This document shows, one piece after another, positions 25,115-33,551 of a stretch of DNA of 64,000 bases (the stretch's first letter is position 1; each line of letters opens with the position of its first letter). The stretch is taken from the NCBI GenBank assembly GCA_004347695.1, contig SLTK01000009.1, forward strand, positions 444,328-508,327. Direction: 5' to 3'. The translations under genes were made by a program, and so were the position numbers. The notes under the pieces were generated by a model. It worked only from the letters and a program-made list of their open reading frames with translations. It searched no databases and had not been told where the DNA came from. This DNA is from Chloroflexota bacterium. Lineage in GTDB: Bacteria > Chloroflexota > Anaerolineae > Anaerolineales > Anaerolineaceae.

Positions 25115-26641
25115 TTAAGAGAATGCTTCTTTTTCAATCAAAGTTGCAACTGTCTCGATCTCGGGGCCCCAAAGCGCATCGCCGGCCTGATAGGGAACGG
25201 CCGTCCGCAAGACGTCATATGCCTTGCGAGTGCCAACCCCTAATTGCGCCTCTGGTTGCTGCTTCAAGCGCAGGTCTAACGCCCGGGCCGCAGTATACAA
25301 TTCAATTGCCAATACATGACGTGTATTATTCAATATCTGTCGCGCGTGGCGGGCAGCCGTCATGGCATTGGCATTGTGATCTTCCTGTTCACCGGAGGTT
25401 GGCAGCGAGTGGACGCTATCTGGGTGAGCAAGAGTCTGGTTTTCGAGCACCAGCGATGCAGCCGTATATTGCGGCATCATCAATCCCGAGTTCAAACCGG
25501 CTGCTTGAAGGTGATCCACCAGCATAGGCGGTAATCCGGTATTCAAATTCCCATCCGTCATGCGAAAAATTCGGCGTTCTGATATGGCAGCCAGTTCTGA
25601 CAGGGCAATGCCTAAGTAGTCCATCACCAGGCCTACAGGCTCGCCATGGAAATTACCGCCAGAGAGAATATCCAACGGTGAAAAAAGCAACGGATTATCG
25701 GTGGCGGCATTGATTTCCCGCTCGATGATCTGAGCGCAGAATTCGATCGTATCCAGCACCGCTCCCTGCACCTGAGGTGCGCAGCGCAGCGAGTAGGCAT
25801 CCTGCACCCGCCCTGCGCCATCCATCAGCGTGGAACCGCGGGTGTGTTCGTTTATGGCTTTGGCCACACGCAACTGGCCTGCCTGTTCACGAACAGTATG
25901 CAGACGCAGGTCAAAGGCGGTGCTGGTACCCATTAAAGCTTCGAGAGTCATGCTGAGCGCCAGTTCAGCCACATGCGCCAGACTGCGAGCATCGCAAACG
26001 GCTAAAGCGCCAATGGCGGCTGAAAAAGTCGCGCCATTATTGAGCGCCAATCCCTCTTTGGGACCAAGCACCAGCCGCTGCAAATTTGCCTTTGCCATGG
26101 CATCCTTGCCGCGCAAGATATTCCCCTGGTAGGTTGCCCAGCCTGAATCCTCTACACGATCCAACGCATCGGTCGTCATGACCAGCGCCAGATGGGAAAG
26201 CGGACCTAAATCGCCAGACGATCCCAATGAACCCTGAGACGGAACGATGGGAGTTACGCCGGCCATGAGCATATCCAGCAGGGTCTGTACGATCTCGGTG
26301 CGGACGCCAGAATAGCCTTTGGTCAGGGTATTGGCACGCACCAGCATTGCCCCACGCACAATTTCACCATCCAGAGCAGGCCCGGTGCCGACAGCATGGC
26401 TGAGAATCAAATTGCGGCTGAGCTGGTTGCTGTCCTTTAATGTTATGTGTCGGTCTGCGAAAATGCCAAAGCCGGTGTTGATGCCATAAACCGGCAGATC
26501 GGTGGCCAGGACGTTTTCAAGCCATCCGCGCGCACGTTCGAGATTAGTCAGGCCTTCCGGTGAGATTTCAACCGGCTCATTTTTCCTGGCAACAGCGACG
26601 ACATCTTCAATACACAGGTTGTGACCATGAATCGAGATCAT
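25115..26641 (-). CDS. hutH: Histidine ammonia-lyase family (HAL/PAL) enzyme with Ser-Ser-Gly triad
   Basis: A 508-residue aromatic amino-acid lyase that deaminates its substrate without redox change (histidine to urocanate if a true HutH). HAL residues are present: Tyr52 (YGINTGFG), His82 (LSHAVG), the ALNNG motif, DAYSLRC, ERRIFR and the late EQEDHNANAM. The MIO-forming triad, normally Ala-Ser-Gly, is Ser141-Ser142-Gly143 (GSLGSSGDLGPLSH). The ATG at 26641 is preceded by GAGGT and favoured over a GTG at 26653. No other hut genes are nearby, so the physiological substrate is open. Confidence 0.88.
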   Translation of the reverse strand: MISIHGHNLCIEDVVAVARKNEPVEISPEGLTNLERARGWLENVLATDLPVYGINTGFGIFADRHITLKDSNQLSRNLILSHAVGTGPALDGEIVRGAMLVRANTLTKGYSGVRTEIVQTLLDMLMAGVTPIVPSQGSLGSSGDLGPLSHLALVMTTDALDRVEDSGWATYQGNILRGKDAMAKANLQRLVLGPKEGLALNNGATFSAAIGALAVCDARSLAHVAELALSMTLEALMGTSTAFDLRLHTVREQAGQLRVAKAINEHTRGSTLMDGAGRVQDAYSLRCAPQVQGAVLDTIEFCAQIIEREINAATDNPLLFSPLDILSGGNFHGEPVGLVMDYLGIALSELAAISERRIFRMTDGNLNTGLPPMLVDHLQAAGLNSGLMMPQYTAASLVLENQTLAHPDSVHSLPTSGEQEDHNANAMTAARHARQILNNTRHVLAIELYTAARALDLRLKQQPEAQLGVGTRKAYDVLRTAVPYQAGDALWGPEIETVATLIEKEAFS

Positions 26642-26652
26642 CCAATACCTCA

Positions 26653-27360
26653 CTAAAACAACAGTAAACCCAGCGCAACTGCTGTTACGGGAACGGTCAG
26701 GTTGTCCAAATCGCGCACTGGTAAGGATTCAACCGCTGCACAGACAACCGAAATCAGCAGCAGTCTGGGAAGAAGTTCACCCAGGCGGAGGTCAAAAATG
26801 CCAAATTGGATAAAAACTGCCAGCACCAGCAAGGAAAAAACGAAACCACCCACCAACACTGCCAACGAACCCGCCCAGGTCTTGCGCGGAGACCACGGCA
26901 GCGCCAGCGAGGTGATTCGTTTGCCAATTACATCGCCAAAGCCGTCGCCGCCGCATAACACCATCAATGCAATAATACCGACTGGACTATCCAGCCAGAA
27001 GGTCACAGTCAATACGACAAAAACGATACCGTAATAGAGCGGGCCGCGTAAAATCTCGCGCCGGTCGCCGTTGCGAGCCATTGCATCCACCGCCGCTTTA
27101 TCCTTTATGATTCCCGCGCCCACCATAAAGAATTGGAGGGTAATCCCCAGTGGGACGATTGCCGCCACAAAGCGCGCTGACGGCGCCGAGGTAAACAGCA
27201 GCCAACACAGAACAAAAATAGGGCCGGTGCCAATATGAATAATTTTTCGGCTCAGGGCTGAGCTGATGATCCCACGGTGCGCCAGGAAATCATTAACTCG
27301 CAGCCATGCCAATGCGGCAACCAGGGTGATCACAAGAGCGAGCAGGTCACTACCAAGCAT
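26653..27360 (-). CDS. Dolichol/phytol kinase-like membrane protein (SEC59/VTE5 group)
   Basis: A 235-residue protein with about seven membrane helices. The signature RKIIHIGTGPIFVLCW (near residue 38) and the later GGDGFGDVIGKR and RKTWAGSLA are typical of the CTP-dependent polyprenol/phytol kinase and phosphatidate cytidylyltransferase superfamily. It could recycle phytol or phosphorylate a polyprenol. The ATG at 27360 with AAGGAT in front is chosen because longer starts run into smpB. It ends 11 bases before the hutH start. Confidence 0.85.
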   Translation of the reverse strand: MLGSDLLALVITLVAALAWLRVNDFLAHRGIISSALSRKIIHIGTGPIFVLCWLLFTSAPSARFVAAIVPLGITLQFFMVGAGIIKDKAAVDAMARNGDRREILRGPLYYGIVFVVLTVTFWLDSPVGIIALMVLCGGDGFGDVIGKRITSLALPWSPRKTWAGSLAVLVGGFVFSLLVLAVFIQFGIFDLRLGELLPRLLLISVVCAAVESLPVRDLDNLTVPVTAVALGLLLF

Positions 27361-27389
27361 ATCCTTATTCCAATCGGAAGAAAATAATT

Positions 27390-27851
27390 TCAGGAACGCT
27401 CTTTTTGTTCGCGTTCCAATTCCCGCGCCTGGTCCCGGCGGGCGATATCCTGGCGCTTGTCGTACAGTTTTTTGCCTTTGGCCAGTGAAATCTCGACCTT
27501 TGCGCGGCCTTCTTTCAGGTATACCTGCACAGGAACGATGGTCATCCCCTTCTGGCGTACCGCATCCCACATTTCACGAATCTCGCGTTTGTGAAGCAGC
27601 AATCTTCGCGGGCGTTTCGGATCATGATTGAACCGGTTGGCCTGCTCGTAAGGCGCAATGTGCGCATTCATTAGCCAGGCTTCGACGCCGTCGGTTTGAA
27701 CAAATGCCTCCGCCAGACTGATCTGGCCGGCGCGCACCGATTTGATTTCGCTGCCAAATAATGAAATTCCTGCCTCGTAGTGTTCCAGCAGGAAGAATTC
27801 GAAACGCGCTTTACGATTGGTGGCAACGACCTTGACGTTCATAGGGAGCAT
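27390..27851 (-). CDS. smpB: SsrA-binding protein SmpB
   Basis: A 153-residue RNA-binding protein that carries tmRNA to stalled ribosomes in trans-translation. Signature segments are NRKARFEFFLLEHYEAGISLFGSEIKSVR, HIAPYEQANRFNHDPKRPRRLLLHK and the basic tail KLYDKRQDIARRDQARELEREQK. The length is normal. An internal ATG at 27842 would shorten it by three residues; neither start has a strong Shine-Dalgarno sequence. The tmRNA gene itself is not in the window. Confidence 0.97.
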   Translation of the reverse strand: MLPMNVKVVATNRKARFEFFLLEHYEAGISLFGSEIKSVRAGQISLAEAFVQTDGVEAWLMNAHIAPYEQANRFNHDPKRPRRLLLHKREIREMWDAVRQKGMTIVPVQVYLKEGRAKVEISLAKGKKLYDKRQDIARRDQARELEREQKERS

Positions 27852-27861
27852 TTTAACATAA

Positions 27862-29178
27862 CTACTTCTCGCGAGCTATGATAATGCCTGTAATTAATCG
27901 GACTACCGCAAATACAGCCAGCGCCAGTCGGATACCAACCCAGTTGGAAACCAGCGGTCCGATCAACGCGCCAAGCAGCATCCCGGCATTGGCAAACAAT
28001 GTAAACCAGGCCAGATATGGGGCTGGCGGATTTGGGGAAGCTTTTTCAAGCCCATAGTTATACATAGCGCCGCTGGCCAGCGCCCAACCGGTGCCGCCAA
28101 AAATATTAGCAGCCAGATACAGCCACTCATCCCGGGCGACTGCGAGAAAGATTGGAAATATTGCCAGTGAGATCAAGCCTATACCCGTGGTGCGGCGATA
28201 TCCAAACCGGCCGGCGATCTGGGGGATACGAGTGGAAGCCATGAACATAAACAGGTAAAACAAAGCACTGCCGATGCTGATAATCTGATCCGACAAATGC
28301 AGGATTTTGACGGAAAGGATGGGGAACAGAGGCAGGGGTAAGTATTGCGTCAGGTGAAAAGCAAAAATAAGCAAAAGTACCTTATTGTACGGACTCTGTA
28401 CAATATCAAACCGCAGCCGATCATTTTCGCTGCGTGCGGCCAGGCTGCCTTGCGGTTTGCGGCCTACATGCAGAGACGCACCAGCGAACATTCCATCAGA
28501 GCTGATACCCGTGGCATGGGCAGGTTCATTCGCTTGAACAACTGCCATGGGTAGCGGGCGCATAAAGTACAACGAAGCCACACTCAAGGCAGCCCCGACG
28601 AAACCGATCGCAAATACAATCTGGTAACCGCCTGGAAATGGGGTGGATTTCAGAATGAAGCCACTAACCAGCGCGGTCAGAATGCAGACAACGGCAAAAA
28701 TGGCATTGCGCGTCCCGGCAACATACGCCCGCCATTCCTCGGGAACCGCTTCTCCAAAGAGGACCGTAAACCCAACCTGTACCCCGGTGCCAGGGATGCT
28801 CATCAAAAACGCCATAATGATGATCAACCAGATCTGGAGGGGTGCGGATAATATTACTGGTAACAGAATAAGCGGCAGGTAATAAATCCGCATCAAGGCG
28901 GCGTTGATCAATACCACCAGACGAGTGGACTTGCCATACATCCATGCGCCGAAGGCCAGCGAAAAAAGCAAGCTGACAAAGGCTGGGGCGGCGTTGATCA
29001 GCCCGATTTGCTCCGTACCTGCTCCCAGGCGCGCAACATAGATAGCCAGAAAAGAAATCGTGCTGCCGGAAAGGACGCCAAACCAGCCGATGTCGCTGAA
29101 CAGCAGCCAAAAATTCCGGCGATATTCTGGCGGTACCAACCGCATGGGCGAAAGGATTCTGGCAAACAAAGGAGTCAT
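27862..29178 (-). CDS. Major facilitator superfamily transporter
   Basis: A 438-residue protein with about twelve membrane helices and a central cytoplasmic loop (around residues 215-255) between the two six-helix halves. No specific substrate motif was recognised. The second half has AGRFGYRRTTGIG, a degenerate MFS loop motif. It diverges from the class V aminotransferase gene with a 52-base gap and lies 10 bases upstream of smpB, so it may drive smpB transcription. Confidence 0.85.
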   Translation of the reverse strand: MTPLFARILSPMRLVPPEYRRNFWLLFSDIGWFGVLSGSTISFLAIYVARLGAGTEQIGLINAAPAFVSLLFSLAFGAWMYGKSTRLVVLINAALMRIYYLPLILLPVILSAPLQIWLIIIMAFLMSIPGTGVQVGFTVLFGEAVPEEWRAYVAGTRNAIFAVVCILTALVSGFILKSTPFPGGYQIVFAIGFVGAALSVASLYFMRPLPMAVVQANEPAHATGISSDGMFAGASLHVGRKPQGSLAARSENDRLRFDIVQSPYNKVLLLIFAFHLTQYLPLPLFPILSVKILHLSDQIISIGSALFYLFMFMASTRIPQIAGRFGYRRTTGIGLISLAIFPIFLAVARDEWLYLAANIFGGTGWALASGAMYNYGLEKASPNPPAPYLAWFTLFANAGMLLGALIGPLVSNWVGIRLALAVFAVVRLITGIIIAREK

Positions 29179-29230
29179 CTAGCGGGATGCAATGTTACAA
29201 TCTAGCCCGTGAAAGGTGCAAGGCTGAACT

Positions 29231-30424
29231 ATGAAAGAACTCTTCCTGCTCGATCCCGACGTTACCTTTCTAAATCACGGCTCGTTTGGGGCCACCCCCA
29301 GTCCGGTATTCGAGAGTTACCAACGCTGGCAGCGTGAACTGGAACGCCAACCGGTCGAGTTTTTAGGGAGGCGGAGTGACGAACTGCTCAATTTCGCCCG
29401 GGGCAGGTTAGCTGCCTACCTGGGTACCAGCCGCGATAACCTGGTATTCGTAACCAATGCCACCCTGGGCATCAACATTATGGCTCGCAGCCTTGCGCTA
29501 GGCTCGGGCGACGAAGTCCTCGCCAGCAATCATGAATATGGAGCGTTAGACCGTACCTGGGGGTTTCTCTCGCAACAATCCGGCTTCAAGTATATCAATC
29601 ACCGGGTATCCGTGCCAGTCAAAACCATTGACGAATGGGTTGAGGAATTTTGGGATGCGGTTACCCCTCATACCCGCGTGATTTTCCTGAGTCACATCAC
29701 CTCACCCACCGCCATGATCTTCCCGGTGGAGGAAATTTGCCGCCGCGCCCGCCAGCACGGCATACTGACTGTGATCGATGGCGCACATGCCCCTGGGCAG
29801 TTAGATCTGGCGCTCGACGTGGCAGGCGCAGATTTCTATACCGGCAACTTGCACAAATGGCTATGCGCACCAAAAGGCGCGGCTTTTCTTTATGCGCGGC
29901 CTGAAGTTCAGCACCTGGTTCAGCCGCTGATCGTGTCCTGGGGTTGGCGGAGCGACAACCCCGGCTCATCCCCTTTCGTCGACTGGCAGCAATGGACTGG
30001 AACGCGCGATATATCTGCTTTTCTGGCTGTCCCCGATGCCATCGACTTCCAGGCGGCACGCAATTGGCCGGCTGTGCGCGAAAGCTGCCACAAGCTGGCA
30101 TCCGAGCTGCGGCAGCGTATCACCGCCATTACCGGCCTTGAAGCACTCTACCCCGATTCACCGCAATGGTATCGCCAAATGGGAACCGTTCCGCTGCCAT
30201 CTTACGTAGACATTAACAACCTCAAGATAAAATTGTATGATGAATACAAGATCGAGGTGCCGCTCATTGAATGGAACGGCTACAAATTAATTCGCTTCTC
30301 GCTGCAAGCCTATAACAGTGCAAAGGATGTTTTAGCGCTGGAAGAGGCATTAAAAACTTTATTGCGTGCTAAGCGTAATTTCACCGTGTCATCATCTGAG
30401 GAGGGGACATCATGGAAGAAATAG
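29231..30424 (+). CDS. Class V aminotransferase (isopenicillin-N-epimerase-like)
   Basis: A 397-residue PLP enzyme of the class V aminotransferase/cysteine desulfurase fold. The N-terminal FLNHGSFGATPSPV (residues 13-26) and the RRSDELL region are typical of the isopenicillin-N-epimerase subgroup. Asp183 in VIDGAHAPGQ would contact the PLP ring, and Lys209 in GNLHKWLCAPKG forms the Schiff base. The substrate cannot be told from sequence; racemase, lyase and aminotransferase members all exist. The patatin gene starts inside its last 13 bases. Confidence 0.9.
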   Translation: MKELFLLDPDVTFLNHGSFGATPSPVFESYQRWQRELERQPVEFLGRRSDELLNFARGRLAAYLGTSRDNLVFVTNATLGINIMARSLALGSGDEVLASNHEYGALDRTWGFLSQQSGFKYINHRVSVPVKTIDEWVEEFWDAVTPHTRVIFLSHITSPTAMIFPVEEICRRARQHGILTVIDGAHAPGQLDLALDVAGADFYTGNLHKWLCAPKGAAFLYARPEVQHLVQPLIVSWGWRSDNPGSSPFVDWQQWTGTRDISAFLAVPDAIDFQAARNWPAVRESCHKLASELRQRITAITGLEALYPDSPQWYRQMGTVPLPSYVDINNLKIKLYDEYKIEVPLIEWNGYKLIRFSLQAYNSAKDVLALEEALKTLLRAKRNFTVSSSEEGTSWKK

Positions 30425-31323
30425 CCCTGGCTCTCGGCGGCGGGGGCATCAAAGGGGTTGCCCATCTGGGAGTCATTTTCCGCCTTCAGGAGGCAGGTTA
30501 TAAAATAAAAGCAATTGCCGGGACCAGCGCGGGCGGCGTTGTAGGCGCAGTGATCGCATCCGGCGCCAAGGAAGCGGAAATTCTGGCCGTGCTTGCGCAA
30601 TTAAGCGGGCATAACTTCTTCTCCCACCGCAACCAGGATGGCCCCTCTCTTTTAGGTCTGTCCGGTCTTGTTAAGCTGCTCTCCCCATTCCTGAAAGACA
30701 AAACATTCGCCGACTTGAAAATCCCATTTGCGGCCACAGCTGTTGATATTCTCACCAAACAGGAGTTCATCTTAAACCGAGGCCCGGTGATCGATGCAGT
30801 CGTGGCAACATCCAGCATACCGGGTGTTTTTCCGCCGGTTAAAATGGGCAAGGCCGAACTGATTGACGGCGGTGTTTTGGATCCGGTACCGGTGGCAGTG
30901 GCGCGCTGGCTGGCGCCAAAACTACCCATCGTGGCAGTATGCTTGAGCCCGGTGCCGGAGCAATGGCGGGAAATTCCTGAAATCAGCCTGCCGCTGGACA
31001 CAAGAATCCCAAAGCCCATCCTCAGCCGTATTGTAAACATGCGAATCAGTCAGGCGATCCGGATTTTTGCAGATTCGATGGACATCACCAGCCGGATGAT
31101 TACCGAACTGAGGCTTCAAATCGAAAAACCCGATGTAATTATCCGCCCGGATGTGTTGAAATTTGGTTATTTGGATCCGGGCGACCCGCACGAGTTAATT
31201 CAGGTTGGTGTAAAAGCAGTGGAACTACACCTCCCGGAGATTCGGCACTCGTTAACCTGGCGGCATAAACTGGGGAGGCAGTTTCAGAACCCGCAGCCGC
31301 CGAGCAAGGTGTTCGAAGACTAG
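30412..31323 (+). CDS. Patatin-like phospholipase/acyl hydrolase
   Basis: A 303-residue patatin-fold lipid acyl hydrolase. The oxyanion loop GGGGIKG is at residues 9-15, the nucleophile Ser39 in GTSAGG (G-x-S-x-G) and the catalytic Asp152 in DGGVLDP, giving a complete Ser-Asp dyad. No signal peptide; probably cytoplasmic or membrane-associated, related to the RssA/YlbK group. GAGGAGGGG precedes the ATG at 30412, which lies within the end of the upstream gene. A small membrane protein gene follows 17 bases later. Confidence 0.94.
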   Translation: MEEIALALGGGGIKGVAHLGVIFRLQEAGYKIKAIAGTSAGGVVGAVIASGAKEAEILAVLAQLSGHNFFSHRNQDGPSLLGLSGLVKLLSPFLKDKTFADLKIPFAATAVDILTKQEFILNRGPVIDAVVATSSIPGVFPPVKMGKAELIDGGVLDPVPVAVARWLAPKLPIVAVCLSPVPEQWREIPEISLPLDTRIPKPILSRIVNMRISQAIRIFADSMDITSRMITELRLQIEKPDVIIRPDVLKFGYLDPGDPHELIQVGVKAVELHLPEIRHSLTWRHKLGRQFQNPQPPSKVFED

Positions 31324-31340
31324 AAAACGACCTTCCGGAA

Positions 31341-31565
31341 ATGTCTGATTTGCGTCGTTACTCCCGCCAGACCATGCGCCGGTTAATTACCGGTGGATTG
31401 ATTCTGCTGATTGCCGTCGGTGGAATTTTGATTTATTGGATTTACGGCGCCGGAGCTGCCTTTCTTGGCATTTTGTGTATACTGATCGGGCTGGTCCCGG
31501 TTGGTATGATTATCTTGATTTTAGGAATCATGGAGTGGATTGTTGAACGCAACCGAGAGCAATGA
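31341..31565 (+). CDS. Small two-helix membrane protein
   Basis: A 74-residue protein with a basic N-terminus (RRYSRQTMRRL) and two hydrophobic segments (residues about 14-34 and 38-62). I recognise no family. It sits between the patatin and esterase genes; the downstream start codon lies inside its last 26 bases, so it is likely translated as part of the same lipid/ester-hydrolase unit. Confidence 0.72.
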   Translation: MSDLRRYSRQTMRRLITGGLILLIAVGGILIYWIYGAGAAFLGILCILIGLVPVGMIILILGIMEWIVERNREQ

Positions 31566-32211
31566 TGCCCAGATCCTGCTGCTAAACAATTGGATCGTTC
31601 GGGTTCGCTCCCCGCTGACCCGGGGCAATGACAGAGTATTTCTGATGCTGCACGGCCTTACCGGCGACGAAAATTCGATGACGGTCTTCACCCGTAATCT
31701 ACCTCGCGACGCCTGGATTTTTTCACCGCGGGCGCCAAATCCAGCGGATGAGAGCGGTTTCAAATGGATCATTTCGAAAAACGGCATGAGTGCATCATTT
31801 GCGGAGTTTCAACGGGCAACCTTCCAACTGCACGAAGCATTAGGCGGTTGGATGAAATCGTTCCACATTCATGCACAATCTCTTGATGTGATTGGTTTTA
31901 GCCAGGGCGCGGTGATTTCAGCCAGCTACATACTGTTATATCCGCAGGAAGTTAACCGGGCGGCTTTTCTTTCCGGCTTTTTACCCGCCGATACGCCGGA
32001 TTTTATACCGCAGGGTCGACTAAAAGGTAAGCAGGTATTTGTTGCCCACGGCAGCCAGGATAAGACTGTCCCACTTACTAAAGCACAGCAAACCGCAACC
32101 TGGCTGGAACAATGGGGCGCCGAGGTCATCTTCTGTGAAGCGCCGGTTGGCCACCGGTTGAGCGCGAACTGCTTCAAAGGGTTCGCCGATTTCTTCAGAA
32201 ACCCGGTATAG
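31540..32211 (+). CDS. Alpha/beta hydrolase, phospholipase/carboxylesterase type
   Basis: A 223-residue serine hydrolase. The oxyanion strand is FLMLHGLTGDE, the nucleophile Ser121 in GFSQGA, the acid is Asp in AHGSQDKTVP and the base is His in VGHRLS, giving a complete triad in family order. It resembles the short carboxylesterase/lysophospholipase group and has no signal peptide. No ATG fits; the start is TTG at 31540 or 31543, with GGAG just upstream inside the preceding gene. Confidence 0.88.
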   Translation: MLNATESNDAQILLLNNWIVRVRSPLTRGNDRVFLMLHGLTGDENSMTVFTRNLPRDAWIFSPRAPNPADESGFKWIISKNGMSASFAEFQRATFQLHEALGGWMKSFHIHAQSLDVIGFSQGAVISASYILLYPQEVNRAAFLSGFLPADTPDFIPQGRLKGKQVFVAHGSQDKTVPLTKAQQTATWLEQWGAEVIFCEAPVGHRLSANCFKGFADFFRNPV

Positions 32212-32235
32212 TTCTCACTCCCCCTGGGTTTATGG

Positions 32236-32886
32236 TCAGCGTCGCTGGATAAACGAGAAAACACCCAATAAAATCCCAATACTGAACAGAATGAGGATCA
32301 CCAATCCCATCGGCACGCCGGAAAGGACCTGTCCACTATTCGATGGCGCAAAAGTTGGCACGGTCAAAGGCGGCGGCGGGGTGAAAGTTGGCAGTCGGGT
32401 CGGCGCAGCGGTAACGATAAACTGAGCCGCCAGGGTGGGATCGATGGTTTGGGTCACTTCAGGGGTTGGGCTGGCAGGCGGCTGCACAACGGGCAAATTA
32501 CCCGGCGAAAGATCGACATATTTGCTAAAAACCCAGCCCTGCCCGCTTGGGACGCCGGCATAGCTGATCAAAATCCAATCCGACCCGGTCGACCGGCCCA
32601 GTGCTGGAACACTCTGGCCTTCCATCAGCACGCCAATTTTCGGGTAATAAAGGGCATTCGGCCCGGAACGCACATTGATGGTGTCTTCATTTAATCCGCT
32701 CTTGACCGTAGCCATCACCCCGAGAGGAGTACCGGTAACTGTTGGGATCGAACCGGTCGGAATCTGCGCATTTGCCGAATTGGTCCCCGCTGAAAGCAAC
32801 CCCAAAGCCAGAAGACTCGTAATAATGATAGAATACAACAGATTTTGCGCGGAGCGACGGCGCATTCGCAATCCAGAAATTTTCAT
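32236..32886 (-). CDS. Secreted or anchored bacterial SH3 domain protein
   Basis: A 216-residue protein. The ATG at 32886 has GAGGTTGG in front and is preferred over a GTG at 32904. A basic N-terminus and a signal peptide (about residues 13-40, ending SANAQ) lead to a bacterial SH3 domain with INVRSGPNALYYPKIGVLMEGQSVPALGRS, then a Pro/Thr-rich linker. The C-terminal helix with a basic tail (FSIGILLGVFSFIQRR) probably anchors it in the membrane. SH3b domains usually bind cell-wall peptides. Confidence 0.85.
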   Translation of the reverse strand: MKISGLRMRRRSAQNLLYSIIITSLLALGLLSAGTNSANAQIPTGSIPTVTGTPLGVMATVKSGLNEDTINVRSGPNALYYPKIGVLMEGQSVPALGRSTGSDWILISYAGVPSGQGWVFSKYVDLSPGNLPVVQPPASPTPEVTQTIDPTLAAQFIVTAAPTRLPTFTPPPPLTVPTFAPSNSGQVLSGVPMGLVILILFSIGILLGVFSFIQRR

Positions 32887-32919
32887 AAAATCCAACCTCG
32901 CCACCGATTATAACCGACT

Positions 32920-33510
32920 ATGGACCAACGTATTTACCACGGGAAAATATCCCCTCACGATTTTGCCCAGAGTTTGATCGCGCATTTCAATCGCGGTAAT
33001 TTACGCGTACAGCAAGTCGGCAGCGGTCAACAAGTAGGTGTTCAAATCGCCAGCCGTCAGGGGGCGGAATCCGGCGGGCAAACCGCACTTGGGATCATGA
33101 TGCAAACCGTCGAGGACGGCGTTTCCGTTCAAGTTGGCCAACAAGCCTGGCTGGGCGTGGCCGCCAGCCTGGGGATGACTGCGCTGGCAGCCTTGCGGAA
33201 CCCGTTATCCTTGCTTTACCGTATGGATGACCTGGCCCAGGATATCGAGTACGTTCAATTGACCGACGAAGTCTGGCGGGTGATCGATCAAACCGCTCGT
33301 TCCCTAAAAGCCGGGCATGAACTCTCGGAACGGCTAAGGCGGCTGGTATGCGACTACTGCGACACACCCAATCCGGTTGGCGAACCCAGTTGTATTGCCT
33401 GCGGCGCTCCCCTGGGGAGCGTCCAGCCTTTGGCCTGCCCCAAATGCGGGTTTGTCGCCACCTCCCGCACGTCTCGCTGCTCAAACTGCGGCACGCTGCT
33501 GCCCTTCTGA
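32920..33510 (+). CDS. Zinc-ribbon protein of unknown function
   Basis: A 196-residue protein. The first 140 residues (RIYHGKISPHDFAQSLIAHFNRGNLRVQQVG...) form an unrecognised domain with a Gly/Gln-rich, weakly hydrophobic middle. The C-terminus carries two zinc-ribbon modules: CDYC with CIAC, and CPKC with CSNC. No signal peptide. No Shine-Dalgarno sequence is seen; a TATAAC box ends 5 bases before the ATG, so a leaderless transcript is possible. It diverges from the SH3 protein gene. Confidence 0.75.
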   Translation: MDQRIYHGKISPHDFAQSLIAHFNRGNLRVQQVGSGQQVGVQIASRQGAESGGQTALGIMMQTVEDGVSVQVGQQAWLGVAASLGMTALAALRNPLSLLYRMDDLAQDIEYVQLTDEVWRVIDQTARSLKAGHELSERLRRLVCDYCDTPNPVGEPSCIACGAPLGSVQPLACPKCGFVATSRTSRCSNCGTLLPF

Positions 33511-33551
33511 AACAGGGAATTTGCCCGGTTAATCTCGAATCTACCGGCCGA

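Noticed and set aside
27361-27570. N-terminal extension of the phytol-kinase-like gene
   Set aside because: Low-complexity shadow of smpB; the ATG at 27360 has AAGGAT in front and starts the first hydrophobic segment.
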